Shown here in pieces: positions 1 through 8,493 of a DNA stretch of 64,000 nucleotides. Under the pieces are notes generated by a model. It worked only from the letters and a program-made list of their open reading frames with translations, was not told the origin of the DNA and did no database searches. Both the position numbers and the translations under genes were made by a program. Within the stretch, counting starts at the first letter, position 1. Every line of letters starts with the position of its first letter. The DNA is from Ostreococcus mediterraneus (taxonomy: Eukaryota > Chlorophyta > Mamiellophyceae > Mamiellales > Bathycoccaceae): assembly GCA_012295225.1 (NCBI GenBank), contig WMKK01000010.1:310001-374000 (forward strand). The letters run 5' to 3'.

Positions 1-323
1 AAAAGTCGGTATGGTTGAACCCGCATTATCGCTACTTTTTGCGCGAAGTCCGCGTGGTGGCTTACGCACAATACTTGCAAAGCTACAAGAGCGTCACGGT
101 GTCGAGCATGGCGGAAAGCTTCAACGTGAGCGACGATTTCATCGACCGTGAACTCTCGCATTTCATCGTCTCAGGGCGATTAAATTGCAAAATTGACAAA
201 GTTTCCGGCGTTTTGCAAACCAACCGTCCTGACATGAAGAATGCGTTGTACCAATCGCTTATAAAAGACGGCGATGCGTTGTTGAACCGCGTGCAAAAAC
301 TCAGCCGCGTCATCGACATGTAG
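1..323 (+). CDS. RPN7: 26S proteasome regulatory subunit RPN7 (PSMD6), C-terminal part
   Basis: This is the 3' end of a gene that enters from the left edge; the frame is open to base 3 and ends at a TAG at 321-323. The peptide is the winged-helix PCI-domain end and C-terminal helix of RPN7: [17 protein letters not shown], then [34 protein letters not shown] and the final [15 protein letters not shown]7 is a scaffold subunit of the lid of the 19S regulatory particle, where PCI domains form a horseshoe that docks the deubiquitinase module. The match to plant and animal RPN7 is close along the whole visible length, so the identity is firm although the N-terminal two thirds are missing. RPT3, another 19S subunit, lies further along in this window. 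Confidence 0.93.
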   Translation, partial: KSVWLNPHYRYFLREVRVVAYAQYLQSYKSVTVSSMAESFNVSDDFIDRELSHFIVSGRLNCKIDKVSGVLQTNRPDMKNALYQSLIKDGDALLNRVQKLSRVIDM

Positions 324-482
324 GAGGCGCAAATTTTAGATTCCAGTACGGCAGCACTACTTAGAGCCGCGTAATACAACGCACACGTACATGCACTTGC
401 GCACGCACTCGCACACGCGCTCGCGCTCGTACTCCTGAAAATCTCGCCCCGCGACGACGCCACTGTTCGCCTAGCGTTGAAC

Positions 483-1367
483 ATGTCAGACGGCGTCCAC
501 CGCCGTGTCATACGTTACCACTATCCCGGCGGCACGCCTAAAGCCGGGCGAATAATCGATTGCGGCGCGAGCGACGCGCACATCGACGTGCTCGCTGCGT
601 TGCGACGCGATGGCGTCGACCTCGAGCGTTTTACCGCTCGCGTCTATGACGACGGCTTGGAAGGTTGGCGGCTCCTAAACTCGGGCTCGGACGACGTCGC
701 GCGCGACGGATGCTGGTCGACCGTCAACGATATGCGTCGATGTGAATGCTCGTTAGAGGAGCGTCGCGTGGATCGCGGCGCAGAGGCGGGGTCGAGCGCG
801 TCGCTCGTCGACGTCCCGCCGCCGGGCGAGCAAGGAGGCTTTTTTGGCATCGGCATCTTCCAGGGCAAGTCGGCGCAGAATTTAGGGACGCTTTGGCGCT
901 CAGCGTACCAGTTAGGCGCGTCCTTTGCTTTCATCATCGGGACGCGGTTCAAACGCGAGACGAGCGATACGCCAAAGACGTGGAGAGAAATCCCATGCTA
1001 CGACTACGAAACCTGGGAGGATTTCGCGCAGCATTCACCATTCGGCGCCGTCTGGGTCGCCGTAGAGATGGGAGGCACGCCGCTCGAAGAATTTGAACAT
1101 CCGCCGAACTGCGTCTACATTTTGGGGAGCGAAGATAACGGATTGAATACGACTATTTTACGCGCGTGCCGACACCATGTCGCGCTTCCAGTGCAGGGCG
1201 ACCGTCTCCCAAGCTACAATGTCGCCGTATCCGGCGCCATGCTCATGTACGACCGCGAAGCGAAGCGCAGGACAAAATTACTCGCGAGCAAAATGCACGA
1301 AATGTCCACCAATGGACGCGACGGCGTCGATTCTATCAAAAGATCCGGCACCCGAGCGACGCGCTAG
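483..1367 (+). CDS. SPOUT (TrmH/SpoU) family RNA 2'-O-methyltransferase
   Basis: A 294-residue protein. The C-terminal half (about residues 115-270) carries the three SpoU motifs: NLGTLWRSAYQLGAS, then YILGSEDNGLN, then LPSYNVAVSGAMLMY. These form the trefoil-knot S-adenosylmethionine site, so the likely reaction is ribose 2'-O-methylation of tRNA or rRNA. The N-terminal 110 residues are not recognisable and have no clear organelle leader. The start is the first ATG in frame, at 483. A GC- and CA-rich low-complexity stretch (about 365-430) separates it from the preceding proteasome gene. The family is clear; the RNA substrate is not, and bacterial-type origin through an organelle is possible. 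Confidence 0.82.
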   Translation: MSDGVHRRVIRYHYPGGTPKAGRIIDCGASDAHIDVLAALRRDGVDLERFTARVYDDGLEGWRLLNSGSDDVARDGCWSTVNDMRRCECSLEERRVDRGAEAGSSASLVDVPPPGEQGGFFGIGIFQGKSAQNLGTLWRSAYQLGASFAFIIGTRFKRETSDTPKTWREIPCYDYETWEDFAQHSPFGAVWVAVEMGGTPLEEFEHPPNCVYILGSEDNGLNTTILRACRHHVALPVQGDRLPSYNVAVSGAMLMYDREAKRRTKLLASKMHEMSTNGRDGVDSIKRSGTRATR

Positions 1368-1762
1368 TCGCATAAGCCGCGTCGGGCCCCCAACGCACGC
1401 GTATTGAGAATCGCCATAGACACATAGACCATAGGCATAGCTGTGATTATTATACTTTGTTGAGTTCATGACGCGCATTGTCGCTTCGTACGCACCTGTC
1501 GCGCAAGCCTTGCTCGCCCGCGCGAAAAGTGCGCGAAAAAGCTCTCCTTTTTTGGATAACCCATCGCATCAATTTTCACTTTTACCTCCTCGCCGCACTC
1601 CCTCACGCGCGCTCACTCCCTCACGCGCGACTCTTCGACGCATACTAGTTTTCGAGGCCTAACGCTCGCGCTCGTAGGGGTGTGAATCAGGCGCACGCGC
1701 ACGAATACGCGCGTACACGCGCGCTTCGCGTGAGCCCAACGCACACGGGGCGACCGAGCGCC
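1368..1762. other. Intergenic region upstream of the LOV histidine kinase
   Basis: About 395 bases without a supportable gene. It holds GC-rich tracts with repeated CTCACGCGCG-like words near 1600-1630 and should contain the promoter and 5' UTR of the LOV histidine kinase. Short open frames here look random. No tRNA-like fold or recognised regulatory motif was seen. Confidence 0.5.
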
Positions 1763-4700
1763 ATGTCGTGCCCGTTCGCGCACATGCATAAATCCGCCCC
1801 CGCGGCGGTGGAGGAGGAGGAAGAAGACCTCACAAAAGTTATCGTCAGCGAACGAGCGCAAGGCACGAAGAGGTGCGTTGATAGAGATGACTCGGACGTT
1901 TGGTGTATCCGCGAGAGGGCGCGGGCGAGGGCGTGAGACCCGCGGCGACCGATATGTGCGAGAGCACGATGCGCGCGATGGAAAATGTGATGTTCAACGA
2001 TGTGTACTGACATTTTTGTATTCGTTTGTTATTTTATCGACGTGTAGGCGAGCGGTTGATTCGCTAGACGACGAGCGAGAACCTCCGGAAGAAGATAAAA
2101 CAGCAAAGGCGCTCGAAGAGGCGCTCAAGGAGTTGGAAAGTGAACGTGCGCGTACGGCGCAGTTGCAGAGCGAAATTACATCTCTTAAAGTCATGTACAG
2201 GGAACGCAACGACAGCTCGGTGGATTTGGATGATAAACAGCGAGCAGTGAAGGATTTGGCCATGGATGCGTTGGCGGAGGGTATCACAATTGCGGATTTC
2301 ACGCACCCGGACCAGCCGCTGATTTACGCCAACGTCGGTTTTGAGCTCATGACTGGGTATAGCATCAAGGAGACCTTGGGAAACAACTGTCGGTTTTTGC
2401 AAGGTCCGGGAACTGATCCGAAAGAGCTCGAAAAGCTTCGCGTGGCGATTGCCGCGGGCGACGGATGCCAAGTGGTTTTGAAAAACTATAAAAAGTCGGG
2501 CGAATCGTTTATGAATCAGTTGTCTCTCACGCCAATTCGTGACGCCAAAGGAAATGTAGTGTATTACGTTGGTATTCAATCCGACGTGACGGAGTTGTTG
2601 AAGCGCCGCGACGACGAGCTAAACGCGTTGAAGAAGATGGCTACCGCAGAGGCGGCCACTGAGGCCAAATCCAAGTTTCTAGCGCACATGTCGCATGAAA
2701 TTCGTACGCCTCTCAACGGTTTGATTGCTGTTGGGCAACTGCTGGAAGATACCAATCTCGATCGATTGCAGCGAGAGTACGTATCTACTGTGCGCACGAG
2801 TGGTGAGACGTTGCAGGCATTGATAAGCGATATTCTTGATTTTAGTCGAGTCGAAGCGGATAAACTCATACTTCAAAATGAACCTTTCCACCCCGAAGTG
2901 GTCATCAGTAACGTTATTGAAATCACGGCGATGCAATCCGCGACTAAAAAGCTCAACATTGGTTACCACGTTGATCCGGGTGTGCCCAAGGTGGTCATGG
3001 GTGACGCCATGCGCGTGCAACAAGTGTTACTCAACTGCATCAGCAACGCCATCAAGTTCACCGACGCCGGTAACATTATGATTCGCTTGTATCTAGGGCG
3101 CGCAGACGCGACTGAAGTTGCCCGCCAAGCGTTTCTGGAAGAGGGTGAAGAAGAAGCGCACAAAGCCAAGATGGTGCGAAACTATTCTGCGGGGTCAATG
3201 GCAGCGTTACAAAAAGAATGGTTGGCGCCACTGAATTGCTTTTTGCACCTGTGTCCGCACTTTTCAAAGTCCATGGCGAAAGACGGCGACAAGGATGACT
3301 CAGGTGAAGAAGCGGTCGATGATGGGCACTACTTTCTACACTTCTACGTGAAAGACACGGGTATTGGGTTGGATTCGAATACGATAAGTAAAATTTTTCA
3401 ATCGTTTCGACAGGTGGATACTTCCCCGACGCGCAAGTACGATGGGTCTGGCCTCGGTTTGGCCATCTCTCGCCGCCTTTGTGAAGCCATGGGGGGCACT
3501 ATGTGGGCGGAAAGTAAAGGTATCGGATGTGGGTCCACATTTCACTTTTGCATCAAGGTGAAGAGTGTACCGGACGATTGGATGACAAAGCAGCACAAGT
3601 CACGAATGACGCAGCAGATTGCCAGCGGCACAAGTGCGTTGCTCGAGCTCGAGCGTAACTTGAGCAGCGAATTCGCTGAGCAGTATGGACAAAAAGGTCA
3701 AGAGCTTAAAGTCGTTCTTTTCGAAGAGTCGGACATGCTTCGAAGCACGTTGTCCGCCATTATGCAACGATGGGGTTTGCACGTCACGATTGTCTCCCGT
3801 GCGCGTGACCTCATGGAGATGATGGATGGCATGCTTGATGCGGAAGAACCAGTGAAAGAAGTGGCTATCGTTGCCGAAGTGAGCACCATGCTCGTAGAAG
3901 AGATGTACGAGTGGGCAACCAATCGCGGTCTGTTCACCACTGGCGTCGAGGGTACGTGTGTGAGCGTGCAATCCAGCGGCGAGAACAAGCATCGTACGAC
4001 GGATTTGTCCAAATTACCACCGGTAGTGATGTCCACGTGGCCGGCGATAAAAAAGATTGAAACCACGACTTACAGTGACCCTAGATGCGCTTGGGCGCGC
4101 GACAGCGTTGAACCTAGTGATTCAGCGACGCTCGATTCTGCCAAGGCTGTGGCTGTGAAAGACTTATTCTCGTTGCTCAACGCGCGCCAAGTCTCTAGGC
4201 CTATCCGTCATAACCGATTGCGCAAAGCTCTTGTGAATATTTTCAACGAGCAGGCACACCACGCCGATACAGCCGATACAGCTGGTACGACATCTGCACA
4301 CACGAAATCACCAGCTCCAGTTCCGCTAGTGGAAGATCCGAATCCGCNNCATATTCGTATCCTGCTAGCGGAGGATCATCCGGTGAATATGAAGGTTGCG
4401 AAGGCTGTGTTGTCCAAGCTTGGTCATCACGATATTACGACCGCCAAAGACGGCACCGATGCCTTGGCCAAGGTGGCGCTCGAGAAAACCGGTCTACACG
4501 CGTTTGACATTGTGCTCATGGATGTTCACATGCCAGTCATGGGTGGCGTCGAGTGTGTCAGGCAGTTGAGAGAAAAGTATCCTGACTGCAAGACGCCAAT
4601 CGTCGCAGTCACCGCGGATGCGATTGAAGAAAGCCGACAAGAGTGCCTTGGCGTCGGATTCACGGGTTATCTCACAAAGCCCTTCCGCATTGAGCAAATA

Positions 4701-4769
4701 GAACAGGCGATTAAAGAGTTCACTTCGCCGCTGTACAATCATTCATTACAAAAGGATGGATCAAATTGA
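1763..4769 (+). CDS. LOV-HK: LOV-domain hybrid histidine kinase (blue-light sensor)
   Basis: Two exons, 1763-1872 and 2048-4769, give 943 residues; the frame joins exactly at the intron. Order: a short acidic N-terminus; a LOV domain (about 115-220) with the FMN-adduct cysteine in NNCRFLQG (Cys151) and the flavin glutamine in GIQSDV (Gln214); a HisKA domain with HMSHEIRTPLNG (phospho-His253); an HATPase_c domain with DTGIGL and GSGLGLAIS; a degenerate receiver-like segment from about 590; and a C-terminal receiver with LMDVHMP (Asp862) and the late lysine in YLTKPF. Blue light should switch autokinase activity, with phosphotransfer to Asp862. O. tauri is known to have a LOV-HK tied to its circadian clock, and this looks like the ortholog. 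Two undetermined bases (4348-4349) lie in the linker before the last receiver. Confidence 0.92.
1873..2047 (+). other. Intron of the LOV histidine kinase (inferred)
   Basis: A donor GTGCGT at 1873, a TACTGAC branch point at 2005-2011 and a TAG acceptor ending at 2047. Joining the flanks restores an AGG codon and keeps the frame. The 175-base interval can be read through without a stop, but the peptide it would give is arginine-rich and looks like noncoding sequence. Confidence 0.8.
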
Positions 4770-4814
4770 GATACCATCGACTAGCAAGTACTAATACAAG
4801 ACACGCATAAATGC

Positions 4815-6302
4815 TCATACATCGATATCCTCAGAGGACGAATCGCCAAGCAGCGTCTCCTCGTTGCGTGATTCACCGCGTCGCTTTGGCGTAAACAGTC
4901 GCACACATGAGCGCCTTACCCAAGCTATAAACGTAATCGTCATGGGCGTTCGCACGCTAGGCGCGGACTCATCTTCGCTATCAGGGGTACCGCTCTGAGC
5001 TGGTGCCATGACGGCGGCAAGCGCATGCGCGCCGTCATGCGGCATTTCTTCCAACACGATTTTCATAGCACACGTGAGCGGCACGCCGAGCACCGCACCA
5101 GCAGCGCCCCATACGCTGTACCAAAACACAAGCGCAAGCAACACCGTCACCTCGTTGAGGTCCAGACCTTTACGATACACCACTGGGCCAATGAGATCGC
5201 CGAGTAAAAACGAAACGAACGCGGGAATGATTGCACCCGCGACGCGTTGGTTGTAAGATAAATCCGGCAGCAACACGAGCATGGGCAAAGGCAGAAACGT
5301 CGCAATGATCGAACCTAGAGTCGGTATGAAGAACAACCAAAACGACACGATGGCCAAAGCTATGGCAAGAGCCCACGGCACGCCACAGAAACCAATCAAC
5401 ACGCCGACAAGAAGCGCGCGGACCAACGCAATTTGCACCATGATGCTTATGAACCGCCGAGTCGCCGCATGAATTCGTCGCACCACAAGCGACCGCGTGC
5501 GCGACAAATCCCGTCTCGGGGCCAACAGAAACAGCGTGTAGAACAACATCAACATTACATCCTGCATGTAATGAAACAACCCGACGCCAAGGTTCTCCCA
5601 AAATGACTCGGTTTTTAACGTCGCCTCCAAGTTACTCAAAAGTCGCCCCCACGCTTGTTCGGCGACGTCATCCTTCTTGAACACTCGCGCCGCCCATTCG
5701 CTCAAGCTTTGCCCTATTTGATTTATGCGCTCTAAAAATTTTGCGTTCCAATCGCGGTCGCTCCAGTGCACCCAGACGTATACGCGACCGAGATACAACG
5801 CCCAGAGCAACGTGCCAAACACACCCACGACGACGCACAGCGCGAAAACGATGGCTATAATGCGCGGCACAGTGATAGCTCGCGTGCACGACCACCCACA
5901 CGTACGCGAGCGGCGCAAAACAACGCGCTGATACGCGCCGTCAGAGACGAAATCCACCAGCGGGCGCAACAACAACGCCACGCCAATCGCGGTGACCAAC
6001 GGACGAAGCAAATACGCCAACACTTGCAAGAGCCAACATGCAGACGCCGCAGCGATGACGGCCACGCCGAGCGTAATCACGGTCGCGTCGCGACGCGACG
6101 CAATTGTCGGCACGCTCGGGGACACGGTTGGAAAATTAGATGCAAAATTCACTGGTCGAGACGGCGAAGGCGTCGACGACGACGGTGGCGCCGCGCCATC
6201 CGCATCGACGGTGGGAAATGAAAAGCCATCATCATCACGATCGCGCGCGTCGTCGCGTTTCGCGCGCGACGCGCCGGATGAATGTCGGTTCCCGCGAGCC
6301 AT
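4815..6302 (-). CDS. AI-2E/PerM-family multi-pass membrane transporter
   Basis: A 495-residue protein with a hydrophilic N-terminus (about 70 residues), then hydrophobic segments in the AI-2E transporter (UPF0118, PerM) pattern: a long pair of helices near residues 75-115, another near 150-175, a soluble stretch with amphipathic helices, and a C-terminal block with FFIPTLGSIIATFLPLP and GVPLTCAMKI, the hallmark glycine/proline-rich loops of the family. Members occur in bacteria, in plant and algal plastids, and as TMEM245 in animals; substrates are mostly unknown. The C-terminal tail is acidic and serine-rich. It lies tail-to-tail with the LOV kinase gene, 45 bases apart. The start at 6302 is the first ATG; a cleavable leader is not obvious. 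Confidence 0.8.
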   Translation of the reverse strand: MARGNRHSSGASRAKRDDARDRDDDGFSFPTVDADGAAPPSSSTPSPSRPVNFASNFPTVSPSVPTIASRRDATVITLGVAVIAAASACWLLQVLAYLLRPLVTAIGVALLLRPLVDFVSDGAYQRVVLRRSRTCGWSCTRAITVPRIIAIVFALCVVVGVFGTLLWALYLGRVYVWVHWSDRDWNAKFLERINQIGQSLSEWAARVFKKDDVAEQAWGRLLSNLEATLKTESFWENLGVGLFHYMQDVMLMLFYTLFLLAPRRDLSRTRSLVVRRIHAATRRFISIMVQIALVRALLVGVLIGFCGVPWALAIALAIVSFWLFFIPTLGSIIATFLPLPMLVLLPDLSYNQRVAGAIIPAFVSFLLGDLIGPVVYRKGLDLNEVTVLLALVFWYSVWGAAGAVLGVPLTCAMKIVLEEMPHDGAHALAAVMAPAQSGTPDSEDESAPSVRTPMTITFIAWVRRSCVRLFTPKRRGESRNEETLLGDSSSEDIDV

Positions 6303-6373
6303 GCTTTGATGTCGCGTCGGTTAGCCTCTGGCGCTCGACTACAATCCTAATGAAACGTACGCTAATGTCGTCC

Positions 6374-7471
6374 TCACGGCACGCATCCGACGCGCGTGAG
6401 CGTCATGACGTGACTGTACAACACGACCGGCTCAAACGCGAGCGAGCTGGCGGCGCCGACTTGCGGAACGGGCGCGGCGTTCGCGTTCGCGCGCGGAGCA
6501 GCCTGCGCGGTGAGTTTCAACGCGTCGTTTGGTTGAACGTACCCCGCGGTGGATAATGTCACCTTCACGCGGTTCACCACGCCTTCTCGATCTTCATTTG
6601 GGTCTTCAAGAGGCGTGTACGTCCATACGTGTTGATAGTCCGTCGGCTGTACGCGCGCAACGCCATATGTGGTGGAGTATCCAAGCGTGACTTGACGAAA
6701 CGCCTCTGACGCGAAAAACGTCCCGTCGCTCGCGCGAGTTTCTGATTCCCGTGCATTCGTAAATAATTCGATCCTTTCCGCGTTATTGGTCACTCCAGAC
6801 TTGTAACGAATGGTCGTTCTATTCGGATCGACGTCGGGGTCGTACTCGACGCCATCCACGGCGTCATCGCGCGCTAAATACGCGCGTTGCACCTCCGTCA
6901 AGTTAAACGCTCGGTCCTCGACGACGTCCCCTTTCGCCGTTTGCACGAATCGCATGCGATACCCACGTCGATCGCTCCCGACGTCGGGAATAAATGCCAA
7001 GCTCAGCTTTTGAAATCCAGGCACCGTAGGCTCGCGCGCCAGCACCTCTTTAGGCACGGCGCTCGGGAACTCGTACCCCGCGAAATCAACCGTCGCGTCC
7101 CACTCACCCGCGAGCCACGCCGGGTAGGTTTGCGCCCGAGGTTTACTCGAGTTAAACACGGGCTTGGAGAACGACTTTGCGCGTACGCGCGCGATGAGGT
7201 CATTCTGCGCGCCGTCCGCGGCGCGCGGGCGCGACGACGTCGCGAGCGCCGCGGCGGTGAGCCACGTTGCGCATCGTCTCGACACCCGCAGCGGCGCATT
7301 CGCGTTCGCACCGTCGTCGTCGCCGTCGGTCGACCGCGCAGCGACCGCGCGCGTCGTCGTCGTCGTCATCGTCGTCGTCGTCATCGTCGACGTCGTCGCA
7401 CGACGTCCGCTTGCGCACCGCGCCGCGTGCGACGGCGTGAACGCGGCCGATGTCACAGAGGAGCGCGTCAT
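6374..7471 (-). CDS. Plastid (probably thylakoid-lumen) DUF6816-like protein
   Basis: 365 residues from the ATG at 7471; an upstream in-frame ATG at 7507 would only add an arginine-rich extension. The first 100 residues form a leader: serine/threonine/alanine-rich, with a threonine-methionine repeat, then a RRCATW motif followed by a hydrophobic alanine run. That fits a stroma-plus-lumen bipartite transit peptide with a Tat-like second part. The mature part begins near PAWLAGEWDATVDFAGYEFP and resembles the plant and cyanobacterial DUF6816 family, which has a lipocalin-like feel (short beta-rich strands, many aromatic residues). The biochemical role is unknown. It is head-to-head with the SNARE gene; only 54 bases separate the starts. 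Confidence 0.65.
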   Translation of the reverse strand: MTRSSVTSAAFTPSHAARCASGRRATTSTMTTTTMTTTTTRAVAARSTDGDDDGANANAPLRVSRRCATWLTAAALATSSRPRAADGAQNDLIARVRAKSFSKPVFNSSKPRAQTYPAWLAGEWDATVDFAGYEFPSAVPKEVLAREPTVPGFQKLSLAFIPDVGSDRRGYRMRFVQTAKGDVVEDRAFNLTEVQRAYLARDDAVDGVEYDPDVDPNRTTIRYKSGVTNNAERIELFTNARESETRASDGTFFASEAFRQVTLGYSTTYGVARVQPTDYQHVWTYTPLEDPNEDREGVVNRVKVTLSTAGYVQPNDALKLTAQAAPRANANAAPVPQVGAASSLAFEPVVLYSHVMTLTRVGCVP

Positions 7472-7525
7472 TCTCTGACGTGTTCGCGCTCGTTCGCGCT
7501 CGTTCACGCGCGCGCGTGCGACGCC

Positions 7526-8428
7526 ATGTCGAGCGAAATATGGAGCACGAAACTTCGCGCGACGCGTCAGCTCTTGAACGAGCTCCGCGCCGACGTGGCT
7601 GACGCGGCGACGGCGGCGGCGACGTCGACGGTGTCGTCGACGTTCAACACTAAAGCATCATCATCCGCGGCTGAAGCGGACCGCGCGCGCCGCACGGCGA
7701 TCAATCGTCGCAAACTCAATCGCCTGGACGACTTACTCGACGTGCTCGAGGACTGCATGGATGATGGCGCGCGCGATGACGATGAGGCGAGAGAGAGACG
7801 GGCGTTGGTTGAGGAATTTCAACGCGAGGCGAGACGGTTGCGCGTGGCTGCGACGGACGCGGATCGACGCGCCGCGACAGCAAACGCTGAGATGGCGTCG
7901 AGCGGCGTTGCGGGTGGTGCGAGTGGTGTCGTAGCGGCGATTGGGGCGACGGCGAGCCGGGCGGTGGAGGTGGTGGGGAGCGCGGCTGGGGATTTTGTGC
8001 GAGCCGCAGAGTCGGTGCCAGGGGTCGAGCGCGCGGCGACGATGATGAAATTAAAGCCGAATGACAGCGAGACGCGCGAAACTAGAGGGCTTGACACGGA
8101 AGAATTGATCGAGTATCAAAATCGACAGCTAAAAGGGCAGGATGACGCGCTCGATGGACTCGATAAGCTCGTGGGGAGTTTGAAATCGACGTCGACGGCG
8201 ATTCACAAGGAGGTTGAGTTGCAAGCGAAACTCGTGGATGATCTCGAAGCGGATTTCGCGCACACGAGCGAGCGCATGAAGCAGCTTCGAAAGCAAGGGT
8301 TTAAGTTAGCTGGGGAGAAGAATGAGGCCGAGCGCGAGCGGTTGGATCGCAATGAAGTCATTGCTGAAATGCAAGCCAAGCTCGCGCGCGACAAAGGCGA
8401 AGACGCGGGCTCTTGCGCAATTCAGTAG
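7526..8428 (+). CDS. Q-SNARE (Qc-like) without a membrane anchor, ending in a CaaX box
   Basis: 300 residues from the ATG at 7526. The N-terminal half is helical and charged, followed by an alanine/glycine-rich linker. Residues about 190-252 read as a Qc-type SNARE motif: LKGQDDALDGLDKLVGSLK, then EVELQAKLVDDLEADF with a glutamine at the ionic zero layer, then SERMKQLRK. Plant Qc-SNAREs of the SYP5/6/7 groups normally end in a membrane span. Here the sequence continues as charged helix and stops at Cys-Ala-Ile-Gln, a CaaX motif, after GEDAGS. Farnesylation would replace the span, as in Ykt6. The CaaX protease RCE1 is encoded in this window. The motif is clear; the exact SNARE subgroup is not. 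Confidence 0.72.
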   Translation: MSSEIWSTKLRATRQLLNELRADVADAATAAATSTVSSTFNTKASSSAAEADRARRTAINRRKLNRLDDLLDVLEDCMDDGARDDDEARERRALVEEFQREARRLRVAATDADRRAATANAEMASSGVAGGASGVVAAIGATASRAVEVVGSAAGDFVRAAESVPGVERAATMMKLKPNDSETRETRGLDTEELIEYQNRQLKGQDDALDGLDKLVGSLKSTSTAIHKEVELQAKLVDDLEADFAHTSERMKQLRKQGFKLAGEKNEAERERLDRNEVIAEMQAKLARDKGEDAGSCAIQ

Positions 8429-8493
8429 AGATTCTCGTGATTGTTTACAATTCATTCTTATTTAGTATGCTACAGATTATTGTTCATGTATTA

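Noticed and set aside
6887-7525. Upstream extension of the SNARE frame
   Set aside because: It lies opposite the plastid protein gene and is arginine-rich; the ATG at 7526 gives a sensible start.
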